Source of the DNA: CAIVAT01 sp049317265
GTDB taxonomy: Bacteria; Bacteroidota; Bacteroidia; Bacteroidales; FEN-979
Assembly (NCBI GenBank): GCA_049317265.1
Contig: JBMOIP010000022.1
Coordinates: forward strand, 1 to 64,000
Direction: 5' to 3'
Length of the DNA: 64,000 nucleotides
Both the position numbers and the translations under genes were made by a program. The notes beneath the pieces were generated by a model. That model made no database searches, was not told where the DNA came from, and worked only from the letters and a program-made list of their open reading frames with translations. This document shows, piece after piece, positions 62,612 through 64,000 of the stretch; positions within the stretch are counted from its first letter, which is position 1; every line of letters starts with the position of its first letter.

Positions 62612-63456
62612 TTTAATACCTCATCCGCCAGTACCAACGCATCTTTAAATCTCTCAAAATTAAACTCCTTCCAAAGCTTACCCATCCCTGTAAATTCCAC
62701 CAGATTTTCAGTTTTCAGATTCCCAAGCAGCTCCTTCCCAGCCATCGGGCACCCCCCCATACCATTAATTACACCGTCAAACCGCCGGCATCCGGCATCA
62801 TATGCAGCCGCGGTTTTTTCACGCCATCCCTGGTTTGAAGTATGAAGATGAAGACCAAATTCCACATCAGGGAAGAAAGGGATAAGGCTTGAAAATACTT
62901 TAGAAATAAGTTCAGGTTCAATCTCCATCGAAACGTTTGATAACGGAATAATCCTCACGCCGGCCTGGTAAAGCTTAGAAACCGATTCTACAAGAATATC
63001 AAGGTTCCAGGGATCGCCATAAGGATTTCCAAAAGCCATTGAAATATAAATGACTGCCTGTTTACCTTTGGCATGACAAAGGTTGATGACATACTCCGCC
63101 GTATCAAACGATTTTTGAACTGTGGTGTTAACGTTCAGCTTTAAAAATGCCGGTGAAAATGAAAAAGGGTAGGAGATATGGGTGATTTCATCTCTTCCGG
63201 CAAGAAGGTCGGCTCCGCGGTTATTTACACAGAGAAACATCAGGTTTGTGGTGGTGCCGGCCAGATCAAGACTGTTCAGTACATCAAGAGAATCAGCCAT
63301 TTGAGGAATTAACTGAGGAGATACGATGCTTCCGATCTCCACGGTATCAAATCCTACCCTGAGAAGTTGGTTGATATACCGGACCTTCTCCCGGGTGGGA
63401 ATGATACGGGAAAACCCCTGCATTCCTTCACGCGGCGATTCAATGATCTTCATCAT
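62608..63456 (-). CDS. Hydroxymethylglutaryl-CoA lyase-family enzyme
   Basis: A 282-residue DRE-TIM metallolyase. It has ESPREGMQGFSRIIPTREKVRYINQLLRVGFDTVEIGSIVSP (the N-terminal R/E and metal region), GLHLHTSNQGW (metal His pair) and the HMG-CoA lyase hallmark GMGGCPMA with its active-site Cys near residue 235. It cleaves HMG-CoA to acetoacetate and acetyl-CoA, or a related reaction. It overlaps the next upstream gene by 4 bases (ATGA). Its stop lies in an AT-rich repeat. Confidence 0.87.
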   Translation of the reverse strand: MMKIIESPREGMQGFSRIIPTREKVRYINQLLRVGFDTVEIGSIVSPQLIPQMADSLDVLNSLDLAGTTTNLMFLCVNNRGADLLAGRDEITHISYPFSFSPAFLKLNVNTTVQKSFDTAEYVINLCHAKGKQAVIYISMAFGNPYGDPWNLDILVESVSKLYQAGVRIIPLSNVSMEIEPELISKVFSSLIPFFPDVEFGLHLHTSNQGWREKTAAAYDAGCRRFDGVINGMGGCPMAGKELLGNLKTENLVEFTGMGKLWKEFNFERFKDALVLADEVLK

Positions 63457-64000
63457 CCTTTTCCGGTTAGTGATTTGGGGATCCTTCCGTTCCGGATCGA
63501 TTCCGACCTAAGCCGCCGGCCAACAATCCGCTCAACCATTGATCCGATCTCAAGCACTTTGTCAACATCGAGCTGGGTGTCGATGCCCATTTCATCCATC
63601 ATCACAACCATGTCTTCTGTTGAAACTAGTCCAACGAGGTTAGGGTCCTTGTAGTAGTAACTACCTGTTCCAGAGACAGGTACGCCGCTGACGAAGTTTG
63701 CCGGCTGTCCCCCGATGCCCCCCATGGTCGATTCATAGTTGACCATTCCTGCCTGGAGCGCGGCCAGCACATTGGCAAGACCCCATCCCCTGGTGGTGTG
63801 GAAATGAACGATCTGTTTTTCTACCCTTACGCCTGAATCGAGCAACATGGAGTAATACCTGTAAACCCGGTCGGGTGAGGCTGATCCGTCATGGTCGGCG
63901 TGTTCCACGTCGTTCACGCCGATGTCGAGCCACCGCTTGGTGAATTCAATGGCCTTCTCCATTTTGGTGGGTCCTTCGATCGGACAACCCCAGATGGTGC
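63453..64000 (-). CDS. HMG-CoA lyase-like enzyme, partial (5' end outside window)
   Basis: Open to the window edge; residues TIWGCPIEGPTK precede the first internal Met. It shows KRWLDIGVNDVEHADHDG, FHTTRGWGLANVLAALQAG and MVNYESTMGGIGGQPA, the C-terminal half of a DRE-TIM lyase (metal-ligand His in HFHTTRG; a GGIGGQP loop where HMG-CoA lyase has GGCP). The Cys of the hallmark loop is therefore missing. It overlaps the neighbouring HMG-CoA lyase gene by 4 bases, suggesting a two-gene unit, perhaps of diverged function. Confidence 0.8.
   Translation of the reverse strand, partial: TIWGCPIEGPTKMEKAIEFTKRWLDIGVNDVEHADHDGSASPDRVYRYYSMLLDSGVRVEKQIVHFHTTRGWGLANVLAALQAGMVNYESTMGGIGGQPANFVSGVPVSGTGSYYYKDPNLVGLVSTEDMVVMMDEMGIDTQLDVDKVLEIGSMVERIVGRRLRSESIRNGRIPKSLTGKG

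Overview
The window comes from a member of the Bacteroidota, probably an uncultured anaerobe of the class Bacteroidia. Several independent signs agree. Two large secreted proteins end in type IX secretion (T9SS) sorting domains. A gldA-gldF-gldG gliding-type ABC operon is present. There is an ECF sigma / FecR / STN-TonB receptor / DUF4249 set. Promoter -7 boxes follow the phylum's TAnnTTTG form, and clear Shine-Dalgarno sites are mostly missing. Hydrogenase maturation genes and a fermentative purine-degradation cluster suggest anaerobic life. No rRNA, tRNA, CRISPR array or prophage was seen.

Layout. (1) 0.1-4.9 kb: hypF, hypC and an outer-membrane barrel gene, divergent from a histidine-rich nickel-type permease, then a DUF4197 protein. 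(2) 5-8.2 kb: a secreted heparinase II/III-like protein and a soluble TonB C-terminal-domain protein. (3) 8.3-21.1 kb: a sensor kinase with an integrin-like FG-GAP propeller and an ASPIC/UnbV domain in its extracytoplasmic part, its NarL-type regulator, a 1721-residue Kelch/beta-helix/dockerin-like protein and a protein with four cohesin-like domains, both with T9SS tails. (4) 21.2-21.4 kb: a small secreted Lys/Pro repeat protein.

(5) 21.5-39.4 kb: a purine catabolism cluster of the ygf/yge/ssnA/hyuA/xdh type. It has guanine deaminase, YgfK, two PLP enzymes, an XdhD-like molybdenum hydroxylase, SsnA, a hydantoinase, the YgeW carbamoyltransferase and YgeY. It has been invaded at 27.0-28.9 kb by a REP-associated tyrosine transposase, REP-like hairpins, a 59/60-bp tandem array and an AT-rich GIY-YIG nuclease gene. 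(6) 39.5-48.9 kb: gldAFG and a heavy-metal RND efflux system whose pump is fused to a TolC-type outer-membrane factor. (7) 48.9-53.2 kb: xdhA-xdhB-crcB, a second molybdenum hydroxylase with a fluoride channel, functionally a continuation of the purine locus.

(8) 53.4-60.3 kb: acyl-CoA synthetase overlapping an ECF sigma gene, then FecR, a signalling TonB receptor and a DUF4249 lipoprotein. (9) 60.4-64 kb: a lipoprotein of unknown function, a strong bidirectional terminator, acyl-CoA dehydrogenase and two overlapping HMG-CoA lyase-family genes, the last cut by the window edge.

The purine genes would take guanine to xanthine, open the ring, and release carbamoyl phosphate and 2,3-diaminopropionate-type intermediates. 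The usual last enzyme, YgeX, is not recognisable, so one of the two PLP enzymes may replace it. The most unusual parts are the FG-GAP/UnbV sensor kinase beside a cohesin/dockerin surface pair, the 8-bp repeat tract inside a PLP enzyme gene, and the RAYT/REP/GIY-YIG insertion.
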